The notes under the pieces were generated by a model that did no database searches, had not been told where the DNA came from, and saw nothing but the letters and a program-made list of their open reading frames with translations. The translations under genes were made by a program, and so were the position numbers. Below, piece by piece: positions 7,959-16,083 of a stretch of 32,134 bases of DNA. This DNA comes from Bacteroidales bacterium. Lineage in GTDB: Bacteria > Bacteroidota > Bacteroidia > Bacteroidales > Bacteroidaceae. The stretch spans positions 1 to 32,134 of the forward strand of contig SFEP01000023.1 in the NCBI GenBank assembly GCA_004557185.1, written 5' to 3'. The stretch's first letter is position 1, and every line of letters starts with the position of its first letter.

Positions 7959-8621
7959 ATGTATGTAACCCCCGACCATCTGCTCGCCCGCTTCAGCGCC
8001 CTCAACCACGAGGTGTTCGCCGACGCCCTGCCGCCCATCAGGCTGCTTTGCGGTCGTGGCCGCCAACGAGTAGGCTGTTTCCGCGTGAAACGTTTGCGCA
8101 ACGCAATAACCCGGCGTGTGGTTGAACAAAGAAGCATCACCATCACGGCAGCCTACGACTTCACGCCCGAGCAAATTGACGACCTCCTGCTGCACGAGAT
8201 GATACATTATTATCTTCACCATATGGGAGTGCGCGACATGTCGACGCACGGCTCCTGCTTCCAGAACATAATGGCTGACATCAACCGAAAGTTCGGGCGG
8301 CACATCACGGTGCACGCTACCCTCACACAGGAGCAGTGCGCCGACGCGGCCGAGCGGCGCCACACCGTCTACATCGTGGCCAAAGTGCTGCTCAATGACG
8401 GACGCATCGCCGTGAAAAGTCTGCCCAGGGTGCGTGAAAAAATCGAACACTTCAAGCAGGAAGCACTCCATTGGGACATAGTGAAGCACGTGGAGCTCTA
8501 CGCCACCTCCAACCCCTACTTCTCCCGTTACCCGCGCTCCAGCGCCATGAAACTGCAGCTACCCGTCGACCCCGCCGAGTTTGAGAAAGCCCTTGCCGAC
8601 GCCCTCGCACTCGACCTGTAG
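7959..8621 (+). CDS. SprT-like zinc-binding domain protein
   Basis: A 220-residue protein with the zincin signature HEMIHYYLH: His79 and His83 as likely zinc ligands, Glu80 as catalytic base. HGSCF (97-101) follows and likely gives the third ligand. The arrangement is that of SprT/Spartan-like domains, which in characterised members cleave proteins, including DNA-protein crosslinks. The C-terminal third (about 120-220) has no motif I recognise. There is no signal peptide, so it should be cytoplasmic. It starts 39 nt after the GH53 stop on the same strand. The substrate is unknown, and the link to the galactanase may be only positional. Confidence 0.82.
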   Translation: MYVTPDHLLARFSALNHEVFADALPPIRLLCGRGRQRVGCFRVKRLRNAITRRVVEQRSITITAAYDFTPEQIDDLLLHEMIHYYLHHMGVRDMSTHGSCFQNIMADINRKFGRHITVHATLTQEQCADAAERRHTVYIVAKVLLNDGRIAVKSLPRVREKIEHFKQEALHWDIVKHVELYATSNPYFSRYPRSSAMKLQLPVDPAEFEKALADALALDL

Positions 8622-8718
8622 GCCTGCCCGCCAGCACAGGGCGAGCCATCTTACCGCCCCGGGCTTGCTCGTGAAGCCTGCCGGGCCATGCCACTGACAA
8701 AATCCCACCTTTCACCCT

Positions 8719-9948
8719 ATGGTACTCAATTACATCTGGATAACCTTCTTCCTCGTGGCCTTCCTCGTGGCCGTGGTCAAACTCGTTTTCTTCGGCGACG
8801 TCGAGGTCTTCCCCGCCATCATCAACTCCACGTTCGACACCTCGCGCACGGCCTTCGAGATTTCGCTCGGCCTCACGGGCGTGCTGTCGCTTTGGCTCGG
8901 CATCATGAAGATTGGCGAAAAGGGCGGCGTAGTCAACGCCATGGCCCGCGTGCTCAGTCCCGTGTTCCGCCGCCTCTTCCCCGGCATCCCCGAGGGGCAT
9001 CCCGTCATCGGCCACATTTTCATGAACATCAGCGCCAACATGCTCGGCCTCGACAACGCCGCCACGCCCCTCGGCCTGAAAGCCATGGAGGGCCTGCAAA
9101 CGCTCAACAAGGAGAAGGACCGCGCCAGCAACGCCATGATCATGTTCCTTGTGCTCAACACCTCGGGCCTCACCATCATCCCCGTGAGCATCATGGTCTA
9201 CCGTGCACAGATGCACGCCGCCAACCCCACCGACATCTTCATACCCATCCTCATCGCCACCTTCGTCAGCACGTTGGCGGGCATCATCTTCACCAGCCTC
9301 TTCCAGCGCATCAACCTCTTGCAGCCTGTGCTGTTGGCCACGCTCGGTGGCCTGTCGGCGCTGGTGGCTGCGCTGATTTGGGGCTTCAGCCGTCTGAGCA
9401 GCGACATGATGAACGTGGTGGGCACCACCGTGGCCAACGTCATGCTGCTCACCATCATAGTGGCCTTCATTCTGGCCGGCTTGCGCAAGCGTGTCAACGT
9501 CTACGAAGCCTTTGTCGAGGGAGCCAAGGGCGGTTTCGAAACGGCCGTGCGCATCATCCCCTACCTCGTGGCCGTACTCGTGAGCATTGGCGTGTTCCGC
9601 GCTTCGGGCGCCATGGACTGGCTCATCAGCGGCGTGGCCAGCATCGTGTCAGCCCTGGGTTGCGATGCCGAGTGGGTGGGCGCCCTCCCCACGGCGCTCA
9701 TGAAGCCCCTGTCGGGCAGCGGGGCGCGCGGCATGATGGTCGACGCCATGCAAACCTATGGCGCCGACTCCTTTGTGGGCCGCCTCAGTTGCATTTTCCA
9801 AGGCTCCACCGACACCACCTTCTACATCCTCGCCGTCTACTTCGGTTCTGTGGGCATCAGCCGCACGCGCCACGCCGTGGCCTGCGGACTGCTGGCCGAC
9901 CTCGCGGGCATCGTGGCCGCCATCAGCGTCGCCTATTTCTTTTTCTGA
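8719..9948 (+). CDS. Fused SpmA/SpmB-type membrane protein (nucleoside recognition/Gate domains)
   Basis: The 409-residue protein joins two halves that are separate spore maturation proteins A and B in Bacillus. The SpmA-like half has the signature NISANMLGLDNAATPLG (103-119). The SpmB-like half has PLSGSGARGMMVDAM and GSTDTTFYILAVYFGSV in its last 90 residues. Both halves are strongly hydrophobic with about ten predicted membrane helices in total. Such fusions are common in Bacteroidetes, which do not sporulate, so a transport or envelope role is more likely than spore maturation; the solute is unknown. The gene lies 97 nt after the sprT-like gene and 57 nt before the flippase gene, in a probable operon. 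Confidence 0.88.
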   Translation: MVLNYIWITFFLVAFLVAVVKLVFFGDVEVFPAIINSTFDTSRTAFEISLGLTGVLSLWLGIMKIGEKGGVVNAMARVLSPVFRRLFPGIPEGHPVIGHIFMNISANMLGLDNAATPLGLKAMEGLQTLNKEKDRASNAMIMFLVLNTSGLTIIPVSIMVYRAQMHAANPTDIFIPILIATFVSTLAGIIFTSLFQRINLLQPVLLATLGGLSALVAALIWGFSRLSSDMMNVVGTTVANVMLLTIIVAFILAGLRKRVNVYEAFVEGAKGGFETAVRIIPYLVAVLVSIGVFRASGAMDWLISGVASIVSALGCDAEWVGALPTALMKPLSGSGARGMMVDAMQTYGADSFVGRLSCIFQGSTDTTFYILAVYFGSVGISRTRHAVACGLLADLAGIVAAISVAYFFF

Positions 9949-10005
9949 AATATATAATAAAGGAGAGCGTGCCCCGTAGCTACTCCTTTTTCTTACACAC
10001 ACATT

Positions 10006-11529
10006 ATGGCTCAACACAAGCAAGGCAGCGGCATGAAGTCGCTTGCCAAGGACACCGCCATCTATGGGCTTTCGAGCATCATAGGGCGTTTTCTCAACTA
10101 CCTCCTCGTGCCGCTCTACACCGCCAAGTTAGCGGCAGCCTCGGGCGGCTACGGCGTCATCACCGAGGTCTACAGCTACGTGGCCCTGCTGCTGGTGCTC
10201 CTCACCTTCGGCATGGAAACCACCTTTTTCCGCTTCGCCAATAAGGCCGGCGAGGACCCCCGTCGCGTCTATGCCACCACGCTGGCAGCCGTGGGCGGCG
10301 TGGCGGTGCTCTTTGTGGCCGTCGTGCTGGCCTGCCTGCCGTGCATAGCCTCCGCCCTCGACTATGCCGCCCATCCCGAGTATTTGGGCATCATGGCCAC
10401 CTGCGTCGCCATCGACGCCTTCCAGTGCGTGCCCTTTGCCTACCTGCGGTTTCAGCGCCGCCCCATCAAGTTTGCCGCGCTCAAGCTGCTCTTCATCGTG
10501 CTCAACATTTTGCTCAACCTCCTCTACTTCGTGGTGCTCCCCGCCCTCTACGCCCTTCCCGCCTGGCACCCTGTGGTGGCCGCCATCTACGACCCCTCGG
10601 TGGGCGTGGGCTACGCCTTCAGCATCAACCTGGGCTGCACCGCTTTCATCACCCTCTTCTTCAGCAAGGAACTCCTGCACGTGGGAGCCCGTCCCGACTT
10701 GCAGTTGCTCCGTCGCATGCTCGGTTACGCCTGGCCCATACTCGTGCTCGGCATCGCCGGCATTCTCAACCAGACGGCCGACAAAATGCTCTTTCCGCGC
10801 CTCGTGCCAGGCGCCGAGGGCAAGGTGCAGCTCGGCATCTACGGCGCCAGTGTCAAGATAGCCATGATTATGGCCATGATTACGCAAGCCTTCCGCTACG
10901 CCTACGAGCCCTTCGTCTTCGGCAAGAGCCGCGACAAAGACAACCGCGCCACCTACGCCGCCGCCATGAAGTATTTCCTCATCTTCACCCTCCTGGCCTT
11001 CCTCATGGTGGTGGGCTATCTCGACATCCTCAAGTACGTCATTGCCCCCGACTATTGGCAGGGCCTCAAGGTAGTGCCCGTGGTGATGGCGGCCGAAATC
11101 ATGATGGGCATCTACTTCAACCTTTCCTTCTGGTACAAACTCACCGACCGCACCATCTGGGGTGCGTGGTTCTCGGGTGCGGGCTGTGCCGTGCTCATTG
11201 CCGTGAATGTGTGGGGCATCCCGCACTACGGCTACATGGCCTGCGCCTGGGCCGGCGTGGCAGGCTACGGCACGGCCATGCTGCTGAGCTACGTGGTGGG
11301 CCAGCGTTATTATCCCATACGCTATCCCCTGGGCAGCATGGCGGTGTATGTGCTGCTGGCCGCCTTCTTCTTTGGCATCATGCAGGTAGGGGCGGCCCAT
11401 TTGCAGCAGCCCGCCCTGCGCCTCGCCCTCAACACCCTGTGCATACTGCTCTTTGCAGCGCACGCCGTGCATTATGATTTCCCGTTATGCAATTTGCCTG
11501 TGGTGGGCAAATATTTCCGTAAGGCATGA
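10006..11529 (+). CDS. Polysaccharide/lipid-linked oligosaccharide flippase (MATE/MOP superfamily)
   Basis: A 507-residue integral membrane protein with about 12-14 hydrophobic segments. The N-terminus (KDTAIYGLSSIIGRFLNYLL, from about residue 15) is typical of Wzx-like flippases that move undecaprenyl-linked sugars across the inner membrane; FGMETTFFRFANK near residues 69-81 is also characteristic. An AGGAG-like ribosome site lies about 45 nt before the ATG at 10006, and an in-frame ATG at codon 10 is an alternative start. The stop codon overlaps the next gene's start by 4 nt (ATGA), implying translational coupling. No glycosyltransferases are adjacent, so the exported glycan cannot be named. 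Confidence 0.88.
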   Translation: MAQHKQGSGMKSLAKDTAIYGLSSIIGRFLNYLLVPLYTAKLAAASGGYGVITEVYSYVALLLVLLTFGMETTFFRFANKAGEDPRRVYATTLAAVGGVAVLFVAVVLACLPCIASALDYAAHPEYLGIMATCVAIDAFQCVPFAYLRFQRRPIKFAALKLLFIVLNILLNLLYFVVLPALYALPAWHPVVAAIYDPSVGVGYAFSINLGCTAFITLFFSKELLHVGARPDLQLLRRMLGYAWPILVLGIAGILNQTADKMLFPRLVPGAEGKVQLGIYGASVKIAMIMAMITQAFRYAYEPFVFGKSRDKDNRATYAAAMKYFLIFTLLAFLMVVGYLDILKYVIAPDYWQGLKVVPVVMAAEIMMGIYFNLSFWYKLTDRTIWGAWFSGAGCAVLIAVNVWGIPHYGYMACAWAGVAGYGTAMLLSYVVGQRYYPIRYPLGSMAVYVLLAAFFFGIMQVGAAHLQQPALRLALNTLCILLFAAHAVHYDFPLCNLPVVGKYFRKA

Positions 11530-12767
11530 ACACAATACCCTTTGAAACCCACACGCTGGCCTGCGGTCTGCGTGTCATCTACGAACCCTCCGACTCCCCC
11601 GTGCTCTACTGCGGCATCGTGGTGCGGGCCGGCACACGCCACGAGGAACCGGCCGACGAGGGCATGGCTCACTTCATCGAGCACATGGCCTTCAAGGGCA
11701 CCGAGCGACGCAGCGTGTGGCACATCACCAACGGCCTGGAGCGCGTGGGCGGCGAACTCAATGCCTTTACCACCAAGCAGGAAACGGTGTATCATGCCAC
11801 CGTGCTCAAGGACGACTTCAAGCGCGCCGCCGACCTCCTCACCGACATCGTCTTTCACAGCGTCTACCGTCAGGACGACATTACCCGTGAGGTCGAGGTG
11901 ATTTGTGATGAAATTGACTCCTACGAGGACACGCCCAGCGAGCGCATATTCGATGAATACGAGGCCCTCATGTTCCCCGACCAGGGCCTCGGCCGCGACA
12001 TACTCGGCTCCAAAGCCCGCCTGCGTGCCTACACCACGGCCGACGCCCTGCGCTTTGTGCACCGCTACTACCGCCCCGACAACTGCGTCTTCTTTGTCTG
12101 CGGCCAGGTGCCCTTCGCCACCGTGGTGCGCACGTTGGAGCGCCTCATGCCTGCCGCCGACTTCACCGCGCCTGCGCCCTCGCCCCTGCTCCTCCCGCCG
12201 CCTGTGCCGCAGTGCGGGCCACGCCAGCACACCTTTGTGCGCGAGCTGCACCAGGCCCACGTCATGGTGGGCGCGCCCGCCTTTGCCGCCACCGACCCGC
12301 GCCACTACGCCCTCTGGCTCATGAACAACATGCTCGGAGGACCGGGCATGAACTCGAGGCTCAATGTGAACATGCGCGAAAAGGCGGGCCTCGTGTACAG
12401 CGTCGACAGCTACCTCAATCTGTACCCTGATACAGGCTATTGGAACGTGTACTTCGGTTGCGACGAGCACGACGTCGACCGCTGCCGCCGCATCCTCCTG
12501 CGCGAACTGGGCAAGTTCTACCTCAAGCCGCTCACGCCCGCCCAGCTTGCTGCGGCCAAAAAGCAGCTGCGTGGCCAGACGGGCATTGCCACCGACAACC
12601 GCGAAGCCTACGCCCTGGCCATGGGCAAAACCTATGCGCACCTTGGCGTGCACCGCGATGTGAACGTCCTGCTCGAACGCCTCGAGGCCGTCACAGCCGA
12701 CGAGGTCATGCAGGTGGCACGCGAAGTCTACAATCCGCTGAACCTCGTCACGCTCATCTACGCGTAA
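11526..12767 (+). CDS. M16 family (pitrilysin/insulinase-like) zinc peptidase
   Basis: A 413-residue single-unit M16B-type peptidase. The inverted zinc motif HFIEH is at residues 49-53 (His49, Glu52 as base, His53) in AHFIEHMAFKGT. The distal zinc-binding glutamate lies in the EVEVICDEI stretch (121-129). GPGMNSRLNVNMREKAGLVY near 278-297 is the conserved C-terminal-domain Arg-Tyr region. All catalytic elements are present, so the enzyme is likely active. There is no signal peptide, suggesting a cytoplasmic location. It overlaps the flippase gene by 4 nt and is followed 3 nt later by queG, so the three are probably co-translated. The substrate is unknown. Confidence 0.93.
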   Translation: MNTIPFETHTLACGLRVIYEPSDSPVLYCGIVVRAGTRHEEPADEGMAHFIEHMAFKGTERRSVWHITNGLERVGGELNAFTTKQETVYHATVLKDDFKRAADLLTDIVFHSVYRQDDITREVEVICDEIDSYEDTPSERIFDEYEALMFPDQGLGRDILGSKARLRAYTTADALRFVHRYYRPDNCVFFVCGQVPFATVVRTLERLMPAADFTAPAPSPLLLPPPVPQCGPRQHTFVRELHQAHVMVGAPAFAATDPRHYALWLMNNMLGGPGMNSRLNVNMREKAGLVYSVDSYLNLYPDTGYWNVYFGCDEHDVDRCRRILLRELGKFYLKPLTPAQLAAAKKQLRGQTGIATDNREAYALAMGKTYAHLGVHRDVNVLLERLEAVTADEVMQVAREVYNPLNLVTLIYA

Positions 12768-12770
12768 GCC

Positions 12771-13790
12771 ATGCTTCCTCCGCTCTCAGCCGACGCCGTG
12801 AAACGAGCCGCCCGCGCCGCCGGTTTCGATGTGTGCGGCCTCGCTCCTGCCGGCCCTGTGTCGGCCGCCCAGATGTGGCGCCGTGCCTACTGGCTCGAGC
12901 AGGGCATGCAGGCAGGCATGCACTACCTTGAGCGTTATGCCGACCTTCGCAGCGATGTGCGCCGCCTGCTGCCCGAGGCCGCCACCGTCATCAGTTGCGC
13001 GGTCAACTACAGTCCGGCCGCCGGCGTCACGCCACACGATGCCGGCTCCGCATGGCACCTGGCACGCTATGCCTGTGGCGACGACTACCACGACGTGCTG
13101 CGCGCCATGCTGCGCACGCTGGCCGCCCAACTCGGTCTGCACGAGGGCGAGGAGGCCAAAATCTGCGTCGACACCGCCCCCATCGACGAGAAGTATTGGG
13201 CGGCGCGTGCCGGATTGGGGTGGATAGGCCGCCACACGCAGCTCATCATACCCTGCGCCGGCAGTTTTTTCTTTTTGGGTGAAATTGTCACCACGCGCCC
13301 CGCCGACCGTTACGACGCTCCCATGCCTTCGCGCTGCGGCACCTGCCGCGCCTGCCTCGATGCCTGTCCCACTGCCGCCCTCGTGCCGCTGCCGCCATCC
13401 CCTGAGCCGCACCCTGCCGACGGTGCCACACCGCCCTTGCCCCACACCATGCTCGATGCCCGCCGCTGCCTGTCCTATCTCACCATTGAGCATCGCGGCG
13501 CCTTGCCCCACGGCACAGGCGAGCGCATGGGCCGTTGCCTGTACGGCTGCGACCGTTGCGCCGAAGTCTGCCCCTGGAACAAGCGTTTCGCCACCCCCAC
13601 ACGCATCGCCGCCCTGCAGCCACGCCCCGCGTGCGAGCACCGCACACCCGCCGACTGGCTCGCCCTGACCGAGGACGCCTACCGCCGTCTTTTCAGCAAG
13701 AGTGCTGTGAAAAGGGCCAAATACGACGGACTCATGCGCAACATCCACGCCCTACACGAGGCCGGCGCCGACCCCTCCTCCACACCCTGA
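12771..13790 (+). CDS. queG: Epoxyqueuosine reductase QueG
   Basis: QueG reduces epoxyqueuosine to queuosine in the tRNA wobble position (Tyr, His, Asp and Asn tRNAs), using cobalamin and two 4Fe-4S clusters. The 339-residue protein has the expected catalytic Asp134 in VDTAP and GLGWIGRHT (148-156). Cluster cysteines are Cys189, 192, 195 and 199 in CGTCRACLDACP, then Cys233 and Cys256/260/263/267 in YGCDRCAEVCPWN. CLSYLTIEHRG is another family signature. A proline-rich insertion lies near 206-226 between the clusters. It begins 3 nt after the M16 stop codon. The pairing with an M16 peptidase looks like simple co-transcription. Confidence 0.95.
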   Translation: MLPPLSADAVKRAARAAGFDVCGLAPAGPVSAAQMWRRAYWLEQGMQAGMHYLERYADLRSDVRRLLPEAATVISCAVNYSPAAGVTPHDAGSAWHLARYACGDDYHDVLRAMLRTLAAQLGLHEGEEAKICVDTAPIDEKYWAARAGLGWIGRHTQLIIPCAGSFFFLGEIVTTRPADRYDAPMPSRCGTCRACLDACPTAALVPLPPSPEPHPADGATPPLPHTMLDARRCLSYLTIEHRGALPHGTGERMGRCLYGCDRCAEVCPWNKRFATPTRIAALQPRPACEHRTPADWLALTEDAYRRLFSKSAVKRAKYDGLMRNIHALHEAGADPSSTP

Positions 13791-13844
13791 GGCACATGGT
13801 GAGCGGCAAGCCGTGACGGACGCGACGCCGTGTGGCAAAACGGG

Positions 13845-13914
13845 AAGCCGTGGAAAAAAGTTACCCCGCCGTGGAAGAAAGTTCCCACGCCGTGGGAACT
13901 TTTTTCCACGGCTT
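13845..13914. repeat. 21-bp triple-unit hairpin array A
   Basis: Units start with GCCGTGG at 13847, 13868 and 13889, exactly 21 bp apart. The first and last segments are perfect 18-bp inverse complements (13845-13862 with 13897-13914). A competing inner hairpin is possible: GTTCCCAC (13881-13888) with GTGGGAAC (13892-13899). GCTTCTATTTT ends the element, so it could act as a terminator for queG. Confidence 0.8.
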
Positions 13915-13975
13915 CTATTTTCCGCTGTGCGGCGCGCCGTCGGCACGGGATGGCTGAGGGGTTAAACGGGGTGCC

Positions 13976-14047
13976 ACGTAAAAAATGTCACGTCGTACGT
14001 AAAAAATATCACGTCGTACGTAAACTTTTTTACGTAGCATCTATTTT
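13976..14047. repeat. 21-bp triple-unit hairpin array B
   Basis: Units start with ACGTAAA at 13976, 13997 and 14018, again exactly 21 bp apart. Units 1 and 2 differ at one base. The third ends in TTTTTTACGT, which can pair with the ACGTAAAAAA of units 1 or 2. It ends GCATCTATTTT, nearly the same tail as array A. Same design, different stem sequence. Confidence 0.8.
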
Positions 14048-14133
14048 TGGCCACCGGCCTTCGGGCCCCGCCGCTGCCGCATGGCATCCGTTTTTCCCTT
14101 ATCCCCCTACAGGCGAAGCATGGCTGAAAACAA

Positions 14134-14169
14134 CGAACCGCGGGGAAACGGGTGTTTCCTCGCGGTTCG
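14134..14169 (-). terminator. Terminator after the division operon (yqeY end)
   Basis: CGAACCGCGGGGAAAC (14134-14149) pairs with GTTTCCTCGCGGTTCG (14154-14169): 16 positions, one mismatch, loop GGGT. On the minus strand it is followed by TTGTTTTC. It lies 39 nt after the yqeY stop codon. Confidence 0.75.
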
Positions 14170-14208
14170 TCAGATGCCGGATGGCCTATTGTGGACGTGC
14201 GGCCCGGC

Positions 14209-14661
14209 TCAGGCCAGCAGTTGGCGCACCAAGGTCGAGATGGCTTTGCCGTCGGCGCGGCCTGTCAGGCGCTTGGTGGCCACGCCCATCACCTTGCCCA
14301 TTTCCTTGGCCGATGTGGCGCCCGTTTCGGCAATGATGCTGCGCAGGGCGGCTTCCAATTCTTCGGGCGTGAGGGCCTTCGGCAGATAAGCCTCGATGAC
14401 GGCGACCTGTGCCAGTTCGGCTTCGGCCAGGTCGGGGCGCTGCTGCTCGGTGTAGAGGGCGGCGGTGTCGCGCCCCTGCTTCACGAGTTTGGCAAGAATC
14501 TTGAGGGCGGCGTCGTCGGAGAGTTCGTCGTTTGCACCAGGCGCCGTTTTGGCCTCAATGAAGTATTTCTTCACGTTGCGCAGGGCTTCGAGGCGCACTT
14601 TGTCTTTGGCCTTCATGGCGGCCACAATGTCTTGGCTAATTTGGTCGAAGAGTGTTGTCAT
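14209..14661 (-). CDS. GatB/YqeY domain-containing protein
   Basis: A 150-residue stand-alone YqeY-like protein, related to the C-terminal tRNA-binding domain of the GatB amidotransferase subunit. The opening (LFDQISQDIVAAMKAKDKVR, residues 4-23), the central VIEAYLPKALTPEE and the late TGATSAKEMGKVMG segment are family features. Function is not established; tRNA binding is the usual suggestion. Its ATG (14659-14661) overlaps the TGA of the second ftsZ as ATGA, so it is translationally coupled. Placement of yqeY after ftsZ is common in Bacteroidetes division clusters. A terminator follows, marking it as the last gene of the operon. Confidence 0.9.
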   Translation of the reverse strand: MTTLFDQISQDIVAAMKAKDKVRLEALRNVKKYFIEAKTAPGANDELSDDAALKILAKLVKQGRDTAALYTEQQRPDLAEAELAQVAVIEAYLPKALTPEELEAALRSIIAETGATSAKEMGKVMGVATKRLTGRADGKAISTLVRQLLA

Positions 14662-15938
14662 TGGAATACGATGGTGTTTGATGATGTCAGTTCGTGCATG
14701 TCGTGGCCCGCCTGCTGTGCGGCAGATGCCTGCTGCGCGATGTGACTGAGTTGCTCGGCGGTGCGGCGGTAGGTGGGCATGTCGTCGACGAGCTGCACGA
14801 GTTGCTCGTTGCAGAGGTCGGCTGTGGAGAAGATGTGCACGCGGGGCCTGCGGTGCTGCGGCCTGCCCTGCGTGGCGTAGAAGCGGCTGCGGCGTTCCTC
14901 GTAGCGCTGCGCCTGTTCGGCGTCGATGTTTTTCAGTTCCTTGCGCGACTGGTGCGCCCTTTCCTTGCGGGCATAGAGGCCGAAGCCCGAGGCGAGGATG
15001 GTGACTTTCACCTGGCTGCCCAGCGTATCGTCGGTGGAGATGCCCCACTTGGTGAAGATGTCCTCGTCGAAGTGGTTCATGAAGGCGTTGATTTCGTTCA
15101 GTTCCTCGGTGCGCAGTGCGTGCTCCTTGTCGTTGCTGAAGGCGATGTGCATGATGAGGCGGTCGGCCAGGAAGAGGTCGTTGTTGTTGAGCAGGGGCGA
15201 GTAGAGGGCGTCGTGAATGGCGGAGGTCATGCGGTTAGGTCCGTCGCCGTAGCCTGTGGAGATGAGCGACACGCCGCCGTTTTCGAGCACGGTGCGCACG
15301 TCCTCGAAGTCGAGGTTCCACGTGCCGTGCATGGTGATGATTTCGGTGATGGAACGCACGGCCCGCGTGAGCGTTTGGTCGGCCAGGCGGAAGGCTTCGA
15401 GCACGCTCTGTGTGGGGTAGATGTCGAGCAGGCGTTGGTTGTTGATGACGAGAATGGCGTCGACCTCGGCTGCTATCTGCTCCAGTCCGTTCAAGGCTTT
15501 GTCAATTTGCCGCTCGCGCTCAAAGAGGAAGGGCAGGGTGACCACGCCCACGGTGAGGATGCCTTTGGCGCGGGCCTCGCGGGCAATGACGGGGGCCGCT
15601 CCCGTACCCGTACCGCCGCCCATGCCGGCAGTGACGAAGACCATGTGCGTGGAAGAGTCGAGCAGGTTGCGAATGGCCTCGATGCTGTGTTCGGCCAGTT
15701 CGCGTCCCTTCACGGGATTGCCGCCGGCACCGAGGCCGGGACCCATTTGTAACTGGTCGGGCACGAGGTTCGACTCCAGCGCCTTGCGGTCGGTGTTGGT
15801 GACGAGGAAGCGCACGTCGGGCACATTTTCGCGATACATGTGTGCCACGGCGTTGCCTCCGCCGCCACCCACGCCGATGACTTTGATGATTTTAGGCGTG
15901 TGGCAGTCGTGCAGGTTGACAAGTAGTTCGTCGCTCAT
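14658..15938 (-). CDS. ftsZ: Second FtsZ paralogue (tubulin-like GTPase)
   Basis: A 426-residue FtsZ immediately downstream of another complete ftsZ. The nucleotide-binding elements are intact: GVGGGGGNAV (22-31), GGGTGTG (107-113), INNQRLLDIYP (166-175 region) and the synergy loop NLDFED (208-213) that supplies catalytic Asp to the next subunit. By eye it is about 55-60% identical to its neighbour over the GTPase core, and the tails share a MPTYRR/TPTYKR motif, so it looks like a local duplication. The last residues (TIVFQ) differ from the neighbour's. ATG 15938 fits the family N-terminus; an earlier in-frame ATG (16013) would add a Pro/Thr/His-rich stretch encoded by the C-rich leader. A hairpin separates it from the first ftsZ, so its level may be set separately. 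Role: division ring partner, regulator or specialised filament. Confidence 0.93.
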   Translation of the reverse strand: MSDELLVNLHDCHTPKIIKVIGVGGGGGNAVAHMYRENVPDVRFLVTNTDRKALESNLVPDQLQMGPGLGAGGNPVKGRELAEHSIEAIRNLLDSSTHMVFVTAGMGGGTGTGAAPVIAREARAKGILTVGVVTLPFLFERERQIDKALNGLEQIAAEVDAILVINNQRLLDIYPTQSVLEAFRLADQTLTRAVRSITEIITMHGTWNLDFEDVRTVLENGGVSLISTGYGDGPNRMTSAIHDALYSPLLNNNDLFLADRLIMHIAFSNDKEHALRTEELNEINAFMNHFDEDIFTKWGISTDDTLGSQVKVTILASGFGLYARKERAHQSRKELKNIDAEQAQRYEERRSRFYATQGRPQHRRPRVHIFSTADLCNEQLVQLVDDMPTYRRTAEQLSHIAQQASAAQQAGHDMHELTSSNTIVFQ

Positions 15939-16008
15939 AGGGTGGTGTGATGAGGAGTGGGGGGTGGATGTGGGGGTGAGGGTGTGGCGGGGCGAGGGTG
16001 GCGTGAAA
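15939..16008 (-). promoter_or_regulatory. C-rich, G-poor leader of the second ftsZ (rut-like)
   Basis: In the sense direction, positions 16003 to 15939 hold 43 C and only 3 G in 65 nt. Such C-over-G bias without structure is the hallmark of Rho loading sites. It directly follows the hairpin at 16014-16061 and precedes the start codon. Confidence 0.4.
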
Positions 16009-16013
16009 CACAA

Positions 16014-16061
16014 ATCCCGCCTGCTGTGATGGCTGGCGGGCCACAGACTTGCAGGCGGGAT
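16014..16061 (-). terminator. Terminator or attenuator hairpin between the two ftsZ genes
   Basis: ATCCCGCCTGC (16014-16024) pairs perfectly with GCAGGCGGGAT (16051-16061). The loop can fold further (CTGTG with CACAG). In the sense direction TTTGTGTTTC follows. It lies 22 nt after the first ftsZ stop codon and should reduce read-through into the second copy. Confidence 0.65.
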
Positions 16062-16083
16062 GTGTGCTTGAGGCGATGGAGCG

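Noticed and set aside
8719..9948. Spore maturation genes as evidence for sporulation
   Set aside because: Fused SpmA/SpmB proteins are common in non-sporulating Bacteroidetes, and no other sporulation gene is present.
13830..14336. 168-residue plus-strand protein covering both 21-bp arrays
   Set aside because: It overlaps yqeY and the terminator, has no credible composition outside the repeats, and the open frame follows from the 21-bp (7-codon) period.
15939..16013. N-terminal extension of the second FtsZ from the ATG at 16013
   Set aside because: It would add a low-complexity Pro/Thr/His stretch not found in FtsZ. The MSDELL start aligns with the first FtsZ.
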